From Muribaculaceae bacterium Isolate-013 (NCI) (GTDB lineage Bacteria; Bacteroidota; Bacteroidia; Bacteroidales; Muribaculaceae): DNA of 64,000 bases. Positions 1 through 8,230 of the stretch are shown in pieces. The stretch is from contig SCEJ01000008.1 of the NCBI GenBank assembly GCA_004102785.1, forward strand, positions 1 to 64,000. The letters run 5' to 3'. The first letter of the stretch is position 1. Each line of letters opens with the position of its first letter. The notes under the pieces are model-generated. The model was not told the DNA's origin. It worked only from the letters and a program-made list of their open reading frames with translations, and ran no database searches. Both the position numbers and the translations under genes were made by a program.

Positions 1-179
1 GCTCTGTTAAGGTTGTCGGAAGTTAGGATATACTCTAACATCCTGTCTGACGATAGTTGCACTTCTACGAGTTCGTCTCCAACTATCCCAATCAAAGTAG
101 GCGCTCCCTCATACATTTCGCTTTCCGAGCTATTCTTCCGAGGGTAGCTTTCTGATGTTTTCGGCTTTTCTCCTTTCAT
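1..179 (-). CDS. ltrA: Group II intron reverse transcriptase/maturase, N-terminal fragment (cut by window edge)
   Basis: Reading the minus strand from an ATG at 179, the frame stays open to base 1 and gives 59 codons. The last residues, LEYILTSDNLNRA, match the region just before the first reverse-transcriptase block of bacterial group II intron proteins (usual form NLNRAYKRV...). The full protein, normally over 400 residues with RT, maturase X and sometimes HNH domains, would splice the intron and copy it into new sites. The open frame follows the RNA segment CAGAAGTCAGCAGATGCC, which precedes the protein gene in this intron class. The rest lies outside the window, so its integrity cannot be judged. 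Confidence 0.85.
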   Translation of the reverse strand, partial: MKGEKPKTSESYPRKNSSESEMYEGAPTLIGIVGDELVEVQLSSDRMLEYILTSDNLNR

Positions 180-589
180 CGGGTAAAATAAAGTTTTGCT
201 CGTGTGGTTAAGTTTTGCCCTTCTTCATCGCCCACGAGCTTTAAGGCGATGACTACTATGGCATCTGCTGACTTCTGTGGGTTCGTTGTTACTGCTTGCC
301 GTGCGGCTCGCCCCACAGACCTCCCCGATTAAGAACATAATCTTTCAGTCTTATACTCCCTTGATTTACTCTCGTCAGTCCGGATAGCTATCGGGCTTTG
401 GTTTGTGTAGCAACCTTACCCCTGACTTTGAGCCTTATATCAAGTTTCTGTGCGTGGAGCCAGACTTTTGTCCTTAGCTTCCTTTCGATTCTCCTCACGG
501 TAGACACCGTTGCCTCGGACTATGTGCTTCCCGCTATCGGGGCGCGCTCGGGACTTTCACCCGTTAGATTATGCCCATGTCGGGCGAAC
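1..589 (-). mobile_element. Group II intron, bacterial class C type, 5' portion
   Basis: Read on the minus strand from 589, the RNA starts GTTCGCCCGACATGGGC and continues with GGGTGAAAGTCCCG, then GGAAGCTAAGGACAAA, then CGGGGAGGTCTG and CAGAAGTCAGCAGATGCC. These blocks, in this order, match my memory of the Oceanobacillus iheyensis group IIC intron. Domains I to III span about 589-240; the reverse transcriptase gene begins at 179 inside domain IV. The 5' end is GTTCG rather than the usual GUGYG, so either the boundary is variant or it carries a mutation. The intron lies five bases past a long hairpin behind prfB, the insertion preference known for class C. GGACAA at 473-468 could pair with the TTGTC that precedes the boundary (EBS1-IBS1), which is an inference. 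Confidence 0.85.
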
Positions 590-594
590 GACAA

Positions 595-631
595 CCGGCC
601 GGAACACTCTTTGGCAGAGCGTTCCGGCCGG
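595..631 (-). terminator. Terminator hairpin of prfB; group IIC intron target
   Basis: CCGGCCGGAAC (595-605) pairs perfectly with GTTCCGGCCGG (621-631). After one mismatch, CTCT pairs with AGAG around a TTGGC loop. It lies 51 bases past the prfB stop on the minus strand. The natural T tract would have been directly downstream, where the intron now begins, so only TTGTC remains before the intron. Confidence 0.7.
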
Positions 632-681
632 TAACTTTTCGGGTCTGGCGAAAGGATAAATCCGGTTTGGCGACAAAAACG

Positions 682-1804
682 TCACTTCGCCTCCTCTTCG
701 GCGGCAAACTCCATGAGGTAGGCCTTGATGAAGGCATCGAGGTCGCCGTCCATAACTCCGTTCACATCCGAAGTCTGATAGTTGGTGCGGTGATCTTTCA
801 CGCGGCGGTCATCGAACACGTATGAGCGTATCTGCGAGCCCCATTCTATCTTCATCTTGCCGGCCTCAACCTTTGCCTGCTCCTCGAGGCGGTGCTTCAT
901 CTCCTTTTCGTAGAGTATGGAGCGGAGGTGACGCAGGGCGTTCTCGCGGTTCTTGGGCTGGTCGCGCGTCTCGGTGTTCTCGATGAGAATCTCCTCCTTC
1001 TCGCCGGTGTAGGGGTCAGTGTACTGGTAGCGCAGGCGCACGCCCGACTCCACCTTGTTCACATTCTGGCCGCCGGCACCGCCGGAGCGGAAAGTATCCC
1101 ACGACATCAGCGCCGGCTCGATTTTCACCTCTATGGAATCATCGACCAGCGGGGTTACGAATACCGAGGCGAACGAGGTCATACGCTTCCCCTGGGCGTT
1201 GTAGGGGCTTACGCGCACCAGGCGGTGCACGCCGTTCTCGCTCTTGAGATAGCCGTAGGCGAAATCACCCTCCACGTTGATGGTGCACGACTTGATGCCG
1301 GCCTCGTCCCCCTCCAGGAGATTGGCGATGGAGGTCTTGTAGCCATGCTTCTCGCAGTAGCGCAGATACATGCGCATCAGCATCGAAGCCCAGTCCTGGC
1401 TCTCGGTGCCGCCGGCGCCGGAGTTGATTTTGAGCACCACGCCCATGTGGTCCTCCTCACGCCGGAGCATGTTGCGCAGCTCCAGGGCCTCGATTTTGCC
1501 GATAGCGTCGGCATAGAGGGCGTCGACCTCCTCCTCCGTCACGAGTTCCTCCTTGACGAACTCGAATGCGGTGGCAAGCTCGTCGACGGCACGCTCCACT
1601 TCGGCATAACCGTTGACCCACGCCTGGAGGTCCTTTATCTTCTTCATCTGAGCCTGCGCCTCCTTGGGGTGCTCCCAGAAATCAGGCACATGAGTGCGCA
1701 GCTCCTCTTCTTCTATCTGGATTATCTTGCTGTCGACGTCAAAGGTACCTCCTCAGCGCCAGCTTGCGCTCCAACGTCTCTTTCAGTTGTTCTTGAGTAA
1801 TCAT
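682..1804 (-). CDS. prfB: Peptide chain release factor 2, made by programmed +1 frameshift
   Basis: RF2 reads UGA and UAA stop codons and releases the finished peptide in the ribosome. The gene starts at ATG 1804 (MITQEQLKETLERKLALRR), reaches CTT TGA at 1744-1739, and must slip +1 to continue as DVDSKIIQIEEEELRTHV into the main frame. The product is about 373 residues, the normal length. The GGAGGQNVNK motif (peptidyl-tRNA hydrolysis) and the SPY segment that corresponds to the RF2 recognition tripeptide SPF are both present. Starting at the GTG at 1689 would remove the N-terminus and is wrong. A promoter lies at 1876-1844 and a hairpin follows the stop. Confidence 0.95.
1739..1753 (-). promoter_or_regulatory. 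prfB programmed frameshift site
   Basis: On the minus strand the sequence is AGGAGG TAC CTT TGA C. The internal Shine-Dalgarno-like AGGAGG (1753-1748) sits three bases before CTT, and CTT TGA is the slippery stop. This is the classical autoregulatory arrangement: when RF2 is scarce the ribosome pauses at UGA and shifts +1. Confidence 0.95.
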
Positions 1805-1843
1805 TGGTCTATATTAGTGAATAAATCGGGTTGTTTGAAAGTG

Positions 1844-1876
1844 CAAAATTACTCAAAATCGGCGTAATCGGCCCAA
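1844..1876 (-). promoter_or_regulatory. Bacteroidetes-type promoter of prfB
   Basis: The -7 box TAATTTTG lies at 1851-1844 with TTGG at 1876-1873, 21 bases upstream. The spacing fits the TTTG/TAnnTTTG consensus, and one base of the -33 box differs. It points at the ATG at 1804. Confidence 0.6.
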
Positions 1877-1936
1877 CGCGGGATAAAAAATTGCGCCACG
1901 CCGATAATTTCAGTATGATATTCACCGTTTTATTAC

Positions 1937-1944
1937 TACTTTTG
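1937..1944 (+). promoter_or_regulatory. -7 box of the LtaS-like gene
   Basis: TACTTTTG fits the TAnnTTTG consensus and lies 18 bases before the ATG at 1962. I see no good -33 TTTG at the proper spacing. Confidence 0.45.
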
Positions 1945-1961
1945 CATCGTATAAACCTGTC

Positions 1962-3794
1962 ATGAAACACGCAGTAGCTAAATTCATACTTGTCTTTGCG
2001 GTATTCACGGCGGTATTCGTGCTTCAGAAGCCGCTGTTCATGGGAGTGCACTCCGATGCCGTCGGGGTGGAATCGGCATACGATTTCCTCACTGTGGCCT
2101 GGCACGGCCTGAGCATGGACCTGGCCGTGGCCGGCTATCTCACCGTGATTCCGGGGCTGCTCATCATCTGTATGCTCCTCACGCCACGCACCTGGCCCCG
2201 CCGCGTCCTCGACATCTACATCGCCGTCTGCGCCGCGTGCATCAGCGCCATCTTCTGCCTCGACATGGTGCTGTACAGCTACTGGGAGTTCCGCCTCGAC
2301 ACCACACCGTTCTTCTACTTTGCCACATCACCCTCGGCCGCCATGGCATCCGTGAAATGGTGGCAGGCTCTCTGCGGCGCCATTGCGTTCCTGCTCATCG
2401 GCGCCCTGATGTGGTGGGGCATGAGCCGAACCATCTCAATCGTTGAGGTCAGGCCGGCCATGGGCTGGAAATCCGTGTCGGTCACCGCGCTGCTCACCGC
2501 AGCCCTAATAATCCCCATACGCGGCAGCGTCACGGTGTCGACAATGAATCCCTCACGGGCATATTTCAGCCAGCGCCGAGGCATGAACCACGCCGCCACC
2601 AACCCGGCATTCAGCCTGCTCTACTCGGCCACACACACCAACGACTACGCCACACGCTACCGCTTCATGGAGCCGGACCGGGCCCGCGACCTCTTCCTAA
2701 GCTTCAACGCCGACCCCTCCGCTCCCGAAACAGAGCATTTCCAGCTCACCACCACCGACCGACCCGACATAGTGCTGGTGATTCTCGAAAGCTTTTCCTC
2801 ACACCTGATGCCCTCGCTCGGAGGGGCTGACGTTGCCTCCGGCCTCGACTCCATCGCCGGCTCCGGCCTCCTTTTCACCGACATCTACGCCTCTTCATTC
2901 CGCACCGACCGCGCACTCCCGGCGATACTCAGCGCCCTCCCGGGACAACCCTCGCAGAGCGTGCTCAAATATATCGACAAAATCGAACGGATGCCGTCGC
3001 TCCCGGCAACCCTCGCCTCCGAAGGCTACACCCTCGCCTACTTCTACGGCGGCGACACCAACTTCACCAACATGCAGGCCTACCTCACCTCCATGGGATT
3101 CAGCCACATCGTAAGCGACAAAGATTTCTCCCTCAGCGAAAAAGCATCGAAATGGGGAGCGCCCGACCACCATGTGTTCGACCGCGCCGCCGACTATCTC
3201 TCCGGCCCGGCGCCGGCGCAGAGCCTCACCGTGATACAGACCTCGTCGAGCCACGAGCCCTTCGAGGTGCCCTACACCAGCGCGCGTTTCGCCTCCGACG
3301 AGCGCCTCAACGCCTTCGCTTACACCGATTCATGCCTGACCGCCTTCGTCAACACCCTGCGCGACGCCCCCGGTTGGCACAACACCCTGGTGGTCATCGT
3401 GCCCGACCACTTCGGATGCTGGCCCCGCAATCTCACCGACATGCGCCAGCGTCACCGCGTGCCTCTGGTAATCACCGGAGGAGCGCTTGCTGAGAAAGGA
3501 CGCGTGGCCGTCACCGGTTCGCAGACCGACATCGCCGCCACCCTGCTCGGAGCCATGAACCTGCCCGCCGGTGCTTTCCCTTTCAGCAACGACCTCTGCC
3601 GCGACAGCGCCCGCGGAGCCTTCATGACCGACCCCGGCTCGGTGACCGTGGCCACCCCCAGCGGCTCGGTGACGTGGAACTGCGACGCCGACCGCGTGGA
3701 GCACACCACCCTCCCCCCACAGCAGACAGCCGACGCCGTCGCCGACGCGAAAGCCTACCTTCAGACCCTCTACTCCTATCTCGACTCCCTTTAG
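1962..3794 (+). CDS. LTA synthase family phosphoglycerol transferase/sulfatase-fold membrane protein
   Basis: 610 residues. About five membrane segments lie in residues 5-190, followed by an extracytoplasmic alkaline-phosphatase-fold domain from about 265 to 560. Family motifs are visible: ILESFSS with metal-ligand Glu 276, SSFRTDRALPAILS with nucleophile Thr 315, SSSHEPF with His 431, and VPDHFG with Asp 482 and His 483. These enzymes transfer phosphoglycerol (or phosphoethanolamine) from phospholipid to a glycan or lipid acceptor, or cleave it. Gram-negative members modify periplasmic glucans or surface glycans; the acceptor here is unknown. A PAP2 phosphatase follows 130 bases downstream on the same strand. 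Confidence 0.85.
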   Translation: MKHAVAKFILVFAVFTAVFVLQKPLFMGVHSDAVGVESAYDFLTVAWHGLSMDLAVAGYLTVIPGLLIICMLLTPRTWPRRVLDIYIAVCAACISAIFCLDMVLYSYWEFRLDTTPFFYFATSPSAAMASVKWWQALCGAIAFLLIGALMWWGMSRTISIVEVRPAMGWKSVSVTALLTAALIIPIRGSVTVSTMNPSRAYFSQRRGMNHAATNPAFSLLYSATHTNDYATRYRFMEPDRARDLFLSFNADPSAPETEHFQLTTTDRPDIVLVILESFSSHLMPSLGGADVASGLDSIAGSGLLFTDIYASSFRTDRALPAILSALPGQPSQSVLKYIDKIERMPSLPATLASEGYTLAYFYGGDTNFTNMQAYLTSMGFSHIVSDKDFSLSEKASKWGAPDHHVFDRAADYLSGPAPAQSLTVIQTSSSHEPFEVPYTSARFASDERLNAFAYTDSCLTAFVNTLRDAPGWHNTLVVIVPDHFGCWPRNLTDMRQRHRVPLVITGGALAEKGRVAVTGSQTDIAATLLGAMNLPAGAFPFSNDLCRDSARGAFMTDPGSVTVATPSGSVTWNCDADRVEHTTLPPQQTADAVADAKAYLQTLYSYLDSL

Positions 3795-3811
3795 CCCTGA
3801 AGCACATGCCC

Positions 3812-3916
3812 AACTCTAACCCCTATCCTCTAACCTCTAACCCCTATCCTCTAACCTCTAACCTCTAACCCCTAACCTCTAACCTCTAACCCCTAACCTC
3901 TACCCCCCTAACCTCT
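3812..3916 (+). repeat. Degenerate heptamer array CCTCTAA/CCCCTAA
   Basis: This is about 15 units of 7 bases, alternating CTCTAAC, CCCTAAC and CCCTATC. It is the reverse complement of the GGTTAGA arrays at 5736, 46588 and 56016. It fills almost the whole gap between two plus-strand genes. This copy lacks the GTAGCCATCCGGCA core seen in the others. Confidence 0.9.
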
Positions 3917-3924
3917 CCATAAAA

Positions 3925-4665
3925 ATGATAGAATACCTCAACAACATCGACACACAGGTGTTTCTCCTCATCAACGGGCACCACTCACCATTCTTCGACA
4001 TATTCATGAAACTCTTCACCGGGAGATTCATATGGATACCGATGTACGCCGCCATAGCCCTGATGATGTGGCGCGCCGCCGGATGGTCGAAATTCATATT
4101 CTACATTCTCGGCGCGGCACTGGCCGTAACCATCACCGACCAGCTATGCGCCACATGGATACGCCCGGCCGTTGAGCGCCTGCGGCCGTCGAACCTGGAG
4201 AATACCCTCTCGCAGTTCACCTACATCGTGGGAGGCTACCGCGGAGGCTCCTACGGCTTCCCCTCCTGCCATGCCGCCAACTCCTTCGCCCTCGCCTCAT
4301 TCACAGCCCTGCTGGTGCGGCGCCACAGTTTCGTGATGTTCATTATCGGCTGGGCGGTGCTGAACTCCTACTCACGCCTCTATCTTGGCGTGCATTACCC
4401 CGGCGACCTCCTTGTGGGCGCCGCGATAGGCACCTGCGCAGGAGCCGGATGCCTCACGCTCGTGCGGCGCCTGACCCACGGCGCAACCACGCCGCAGGCC
4501 CTGGCCTCCCGCGCCTACACACCCCTCTACACCTACGACATAACAACCACCGAAGGCGAGACCCTCACCCTCACACGCGGATTCGCCATCACCGCCCCGG
4601 CACTGGTGATGACCGTGGCCGGCGCCACAATCGGGTATATTATAATGCGCGCGGCCATCGGTTAA
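3925..4665 (+). CDS. PAP2 superfamily membrane phosphatase
   Basis: 246 residues with several hydrophobic helices. The three PAP2 motifs are in order: RPAVERLRP (motif 1), YGFPSCHAANSF (motif 2, PSCH in place of the usual PSGH) and SRLYLGVHYPGD (motif 3). PAP2 enzymes remove phosphate from lipid phosphates such as undecaprenyl pyrophosphate, phosphatidate or diacylglycerol pyrophosphate, on the periplasmic side. The LtaS-like neighbour releases diacylglycerol if it uses phosphatidylglycerol, so a lipid-recycling link is possible but inferred. About 55 residues after motif 3 form a hydrophilic stretch and a last membrane helix. Confidence 0.88.
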   Translation: MIEYLNNIDTQVFLLINGHHSPFFDIFMKLFTGRFIWIPMYAAIALMMWRAAGWSKFIFYILGAALAVTITDQLCATWIRPAVERLRPSNLENTLSQFTYIVGGYRGGSYGFPSCHAANSFALASFTALLVRRHSFVMFIIGWAVLNSYSRLYLGVHYPGDLLVGAAIGTCAGAGCLTLVRRLTHGATTPQALASRAYTPLYTYDITTTEGETLTLTRGFAITAPALVMTVAGATIGYIIMRAAIG

Positions 4666-4676
4666 CGAAATTTTTG

Positions 4677-4684
4677 TAATTTTG
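4677..4684 (+). promoter_or_regulatory. -7 box of asd
   Basis: TAATTTTG, an exact TAnnTTTG match, lies 53 bases before the asd ATG. I see no clear -33 box. Confidence 0.5.
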
Positions 4685-4736
4685 CAACCGGAAACAATCC
4701 GCATCAATCACTCAACAACATAATTTCACAGCGAAA

Positions 4737-5744
4737 ATGCATATAGCCATCGTAGGCGCGAGCGGCGCCGTAGGTCAGGAACTGCTGCGCACTCTTCAGC
4801 AGCGCGACTTCCCGGTTGACACCCTCTCCCTTTTCGGTTCCTCGCGCTCGGCCGGAAGCCAATACTCTTTCCGCGGCAACACCGTGACTGTAAAAGAACT
4901 GCGCGACAACGACGACTTCCGAGGCGTCGACATTGCCTTCACCTCCGCCGGAGCAGGCACCTCGCGCGCATTCGCCGAAACCATCACTCGCCACGGCGCG
5001 CTGATGATTGACAACTCCAGCGCCTTCCGCATGGATGCCGACGTGCCCCTGGTGGTGCCCGAAGTCAACGGTGACGACGCCCTCGATGCCCCGCGCCGCA
5101 TAATCGGCAACCCCAACTGCACCACCATACAGATGGTTGTGGCCCTCAAGCCGATTCACGACATCTCGCCGATACGCCGCGTGCACGTGGCAACCTACCA
5201 GGCCGCATCAGGCGCCGGACAGGCAGCCATGGACGAACTGTGGGCCCAGTACGGAGCGCTCTCGCGCGGCGAGCAGCCCAAAGTGGAGAAATTCTCGGCA
5301 CAGCTCGCCGGCAACGTCATACCCCATATCGACGTATTCACCGACAACGACTACACCAAGGAGGAGATGAAGATGTTTCACGAAACACGCAAAATCATGC
5401 ACTCCGACAACATCCGCGTAAGCGCCACCTGCGTGCGCGTGCCGGTGATGCGCGCCCACTCCGAAGCCATATGGGTGGAGACCGAAAGCCCCGTAAGCGT
5501 GCAGCAGGCCCGCGAGGCCTTCGCCGCTGCCCCCGGCATAGTGCTGATGGACGACCCCGCCGCACGCGTCTACCCCATGCCTCTCGACCTGGCCCACCAC
5601 GACCCCGTGTATGTGGGACGTCTCCGCGCCGACCTGGCCTGCGACAACGCCCTCACTTTCTGGACCGTCTCCGACCAGATACGCAAAGGCGCCGCCCTCA
5701 ACGCCGTGCAGATCGCAGAGCACATTCTTCAGGCAAAAGGTTAA
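4737..5744 (+). CDS. asd: Aspartate-semialdehyde dehydrogenase
   Basis: 335 residues, normal length. It makes L-aspartate-4-semialdehyde from aspartyl phosphate with NADPH, the branch point to lysine/diaminopimelate, threonine and methionine. The NADP-binding [11 protein letters not shown] loop is at residues 7-17, the catalytic cysteine is Cys 128 in GNPNCTT, and a conserved RAHSEAIW segment carries the usual histidine. It supplies the diaminopimelate used by MurE encoded at 28396. The last codons and the stop (AAA GGT TAA) are part of the repeat array that starts at 5736, so the repeat has set the protein's C-terminus. Confidence 0.95.
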   Translation: MHIAIVGASGAVGQELLRTLQQRDFPVDTLSLFGSSRSAGSQYSFRGNTVTVKELRDNDDFRGVDIAFTSAGAGTSRAFAETITRHGALMIDNSSAFRMDADVPLVVPEVNGDDALDAPRRIIGNPNCTTIQMVVALKPIHDISPIRRVHVATYQAASGAGQAAMDELWAQYGALSRGEQPKVEKFSAQLAGNVIPHIDVFTDNDYTKEEMKMFHETRKIMHSDNIRVSATCVRVPVMRAHSEAIWVETESPVSVQQAREAFAAAPGIVLMDDPAARVYPMPLDLAHHDPVYVGRLRADLACDNALTFWTVSDQIRKGAALNAVQIAEHILQAKG

Positions 5745-5886
5745 AGGTTAAAGGTTAAAGGTTAGAGGTTAGAGGTTAGAGGTTAGAGGTTAGAGTAGCC
5801 ATCCGGCATTGACTCAGCCTTAATGACCTTAATGACCTTAATGACTTTAAGCTCCTTAGCCTCCTTAAGCTCCTTAAATTCCTAAG
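5736..5886 (+). repeat. Modular intergenic repeat: GGTTAGA/GGTTAAA array, GTAGCCATCCGGCA core, TTAATGACC array
   Basis: Three parts are visible. 5736-5794 holds about eight heptamers, first AAAGGTTA and then GGTTAGA. 5795-5808 is the core GTAGCCATCCGGCA. 5818-5885 holds imperfect 9-10-base units of the type CTTAATGAC and TCCTTAAGC. The same order of parts occurs at 56016-56178, and inverted at 46528-46603. I see no gene in it. Confidence 0.9.
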
Positions 5887-5902
5887 ATTCCATTATAGCC
5901 GA

Positions 5903-8041
5903 ATGGCCAATTTTACCACAGAACTGCTGCCATTGAGCAACCCGGTGGCGATATTCCTGGTGGTGCTTGTGATAATATTGCTGGCGCCGGTGCTGCTCAA
6001 CCGCCTCAAGATTCCCCACATCGTGGGCATGATTGTGGCGGGGGTGGCTGTGGGGCCTTACGGGCTGCACATCCTCGACCGCGACAGCTCATTCGAGATA
6101 TTCGGGCAGGTGGGACTTCTCTACCTGATGTTCCTTGCCGGGCTTGAAATCGACATGTACCACCTGAAGCTCAACCTCCGCAAAGGGATGAGTTTCGGCC
6201 TGCTCACATTCTTCATCCCCATGATTATGGGTGTAGCCGCCAGCGTGTGGATTCTCCACACCGGATGGATCACAGCCTTCCTGCTGGCATCGATGTACGC
6301 CTCGCACACGCTGATAGCCTACCCGGTGGCCGCCCGATTCGGCATCACCAAATCGCCGGCAGTGCTTATTTCGGTAGTAGGCACCATAATCGCTGTAATA
6401 GGCGCGCTGCTGGTGCTGGCCGCCTGCGTCAACATCCACGAGACCGGAGCCTTCCAGCCGGCGGCCATGCTCTGGCTCGTGATGAAACTCGCCATCTACG
6501 GAGGTGTGGTGCTCTACGCATATCCCCGGCTCACCCGCTGGTTCTTCAAGAGTTACGGCGAGAAGGTCACACAATATGTCTTCATCCTGGCCATGGTGTT
6601 CCTCTCGGCCTGGGCCTCCGGCCTGATAGGGCTCGAGCCGGTGCTCGGAGCATTCTACGCCGGGCTGGTAATCAACCGCTACGTTCCGGCGAACTCCCCG
6701 CTGATGAACTCCATCGAATTCGTGGGCAACGCCCTCTTCATCCCCTACTTCCTCATCGGCGTGGGGATGATGATAAACCTCAGCGTAATATTGTCGGGCA
6801 ACACCCTGCTGGTGGCCCTGATAATGCTCGCCGTGGCTCTTGCAAGCAAATGGATAGCCGCATGGGCCGGACAGCGCATCAACCGCATGGAGGGGTGCGA
6901 CCGGCGCATGATGTTCGGCCTCACCACCGCACACACAGCCGTGGCCCTGGCCGTGGTCACAATCGGCTACAACATGGTGCTCCCCGACGGCTCGCGCATG
7001 ATGGACGAGACAATCCTCAACGGCACAGTGCTCGTAATCCTCGTGACATGTGCCATAGCTCCGGTGATAACCTCGGCCGCCGCCGCAAAAATACGCGTGC
7101 GGCAACTCTCCGAGGCGCCCGAAACCGCCGCCGACACCACCGCTGCAAGCCCCGAGCGCACACTCGTGCCGGTGTCGAATCCCATCACAGCCACGGCCCT
7201 GGCCGAACTCGCCCTGCTGCTCAACCCGCGGAGCGGCAAGAGCAGCGCCGGAACTCTTTTCGCCCTGCATGTGCGCAACTCCAATTCCGCCGCATCCAAG
7301 GCGATAGGCCAGTCGTCGCTGAAACTCGCCCGCAAGGCTGCCTCCGGCGCCGACACCCCGATGGAGGCAATCGAGCGCTACGACCTCAACACCGCCACCG
7401 GCATTACCAACACCATCGAAGAGCGCGACATAACCCGCGTGGTGATGGGTATGCACCGCAAAGCCACCGTTATCGACACCTTCCTCGGAGGCAAGACCGA
7501 AGCCCTGCTGCGCTCCACAAACCGCATGGTGATAGTGGCGCGCACGTTCATACCCGTCAACACCGTGACACGCATCCTCGTCTACGTGCCCGAGAAAGCT
7601 GAATTCGAGACCGGCTTCCGCCAGTGGACCGCCTCCCTGGGGTGCCTCACCCAGGAAGTGGGCTGCCGCATCATCTTCTACTGCACTCCCGCCCAGGAAA
7701 CACTGCTGCGCGGAGTAATCCACTCCGACGGCTACGGCATACGGCACACCTATATTAAAGGAACACACTCCGACAACCTCACGGCCATGACACGCGACCT
7801 GCGCGACGACGACCTCCTGGCCGTTGTCACCGCCCGCGCCAACTCCGTGAGCTTCTCCTCTGAGCTCGCCGAAATGCCTGCCCTGCTCCAGCGATATTTC
7901 GCCCACAACAACCTGATGGTAATCTATCCCTCGCAGTTCGGGCAGGCTGTGCCGCTGGCATCGTTCACCGACCCCCTCCAGAGCGACCTCGCCTCCGCTC
8001 CACCCTCCTGGTGGCGCCTCATCACGCAAAGAAAATTATAG
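5903..8041 (+). CDS. CPA2-family Na+/K+:H+ antiporter with C-terminal cytoplasmic domain
   Basis: 712 residues. Residues 15-400 contain about 12 hydrophobic helices with KefB/NapA-like features (KIPHIVGMIVAGVAVGPYGL; FLAGLEIDMYHLKLNLRKG; GLEPVLGAFYAGLVINR). From about 430 to the end there is a soluble region with the look of two universal-stress-protein-like halves, which in this family can regulate transport. The protein should exchange Na+ or K+ for protons across the inner membrane. It stands alone between the repeat at 5736 and the frd promoter. The exact ion cannot be told from sequence. Confidence 0.87.
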   Translation: MANFTTELLPLSNPVAIFLVVLVIILLAPVLLNRLKIPHIVGMIVAGVAVGPYGLHILDRDSSFEIFGQVGLLYLMFLAGLEIDMYHLKLNLRKGMSFGLLTFFIPMIMGVAASVWILHTGWITAFLLASMYASHTLIAYPVAARFGITKSPAVLISVVGTIIAVIGALLVLAACVNIHETGAFQPAAMLWLVMKLAIYGGVVLYAYPRLTRWFFKSYGEKVTQYVFILAMVFLSAWASGLIGLEPVLGAFYAGLVINRYVPANSPLMNSIEFVGNALFIPYFLIGVGMMINLSVILSGNTLLVALIMLAVALASKWIAAWAGQRINRMEGCDRRMMFGLTTAHTAVALAVVTIGYNMVLPDGSRMMDETILNGTVLVILVTCAIAPVITSAAAAKIRVRQLSEAPETAADTTAASPERTLVPVSNPITATALAELALLLNPRSGKSSAGTLFALHVRNSNSAASKAIGQSSLKLARKAASGADTPMEAIERYDLNTATGITNTIEERDITRVVMGMHRKATVIDTFLGGKTEALLRSTNRMVIVARTFIPVNTVTRILVYVPEKAEFETGFRQWTASLGCLTQEVGCRIIFYCTPAQETLLRGVIHSDGYGIRHTYIKGTHSDNLTAMTRDLRDDDLLAVVTARANSVSFSSELAEMPALLQRYFAHNNLMVIYPSQFGQAVPLASFTDPLQSDLASAPPSWWRLITQRKL

Positions 8042-8057
8042 AAAAATTTCTTTAATA

Positions 8058-8089
8058 GTTGTGAACTTCTGTATTATTCACTAATTTTG
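8058..8089 (+). promoter_or_regulatory. Promoter of the frdCAB operon
   Basis: GTTG at 8058-8061 is followed after 20 bases by TAATTTTG at 8082-8089, a good match to the Bacteroidetes consensus. The leader to the ATG at 8231 is about 135 bases and contains a GC-rich stretch (8110-8170) that may fold; I see no reading frame in it. Confidence 0.6.
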
Positions 8090-8230
8090 CCGTAATTATG
8101 GGCATATATCCGCTCCCTGCTGCTCTCCGGCTGCGGCGCACATGCGTTGTCACGGCGGTGGACCTGCCGCGAAAATACCTTGCAAACACAATAAAACAAT
8201 AATTTCACATCACTTCTAAATCAAACACTT

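Noticed and set aside
398-634. Small plus-strand frame over the intron and terminator
   Set aside because: The segment is intron RNA on the other strand and prfB's hairpin; the frame has no support.
3812-3916. Possible CRISPR array or telomere-like sequence
   Set aside because: Units are seven bases with no spacers, and this is an internal chromosomal gap, so neither reading holds.
6089-8029. 646-codon open frame antisense to the antiporter gene
   Set aside because: Rich in His, Gly and Val like other mirror frames here; no family features.
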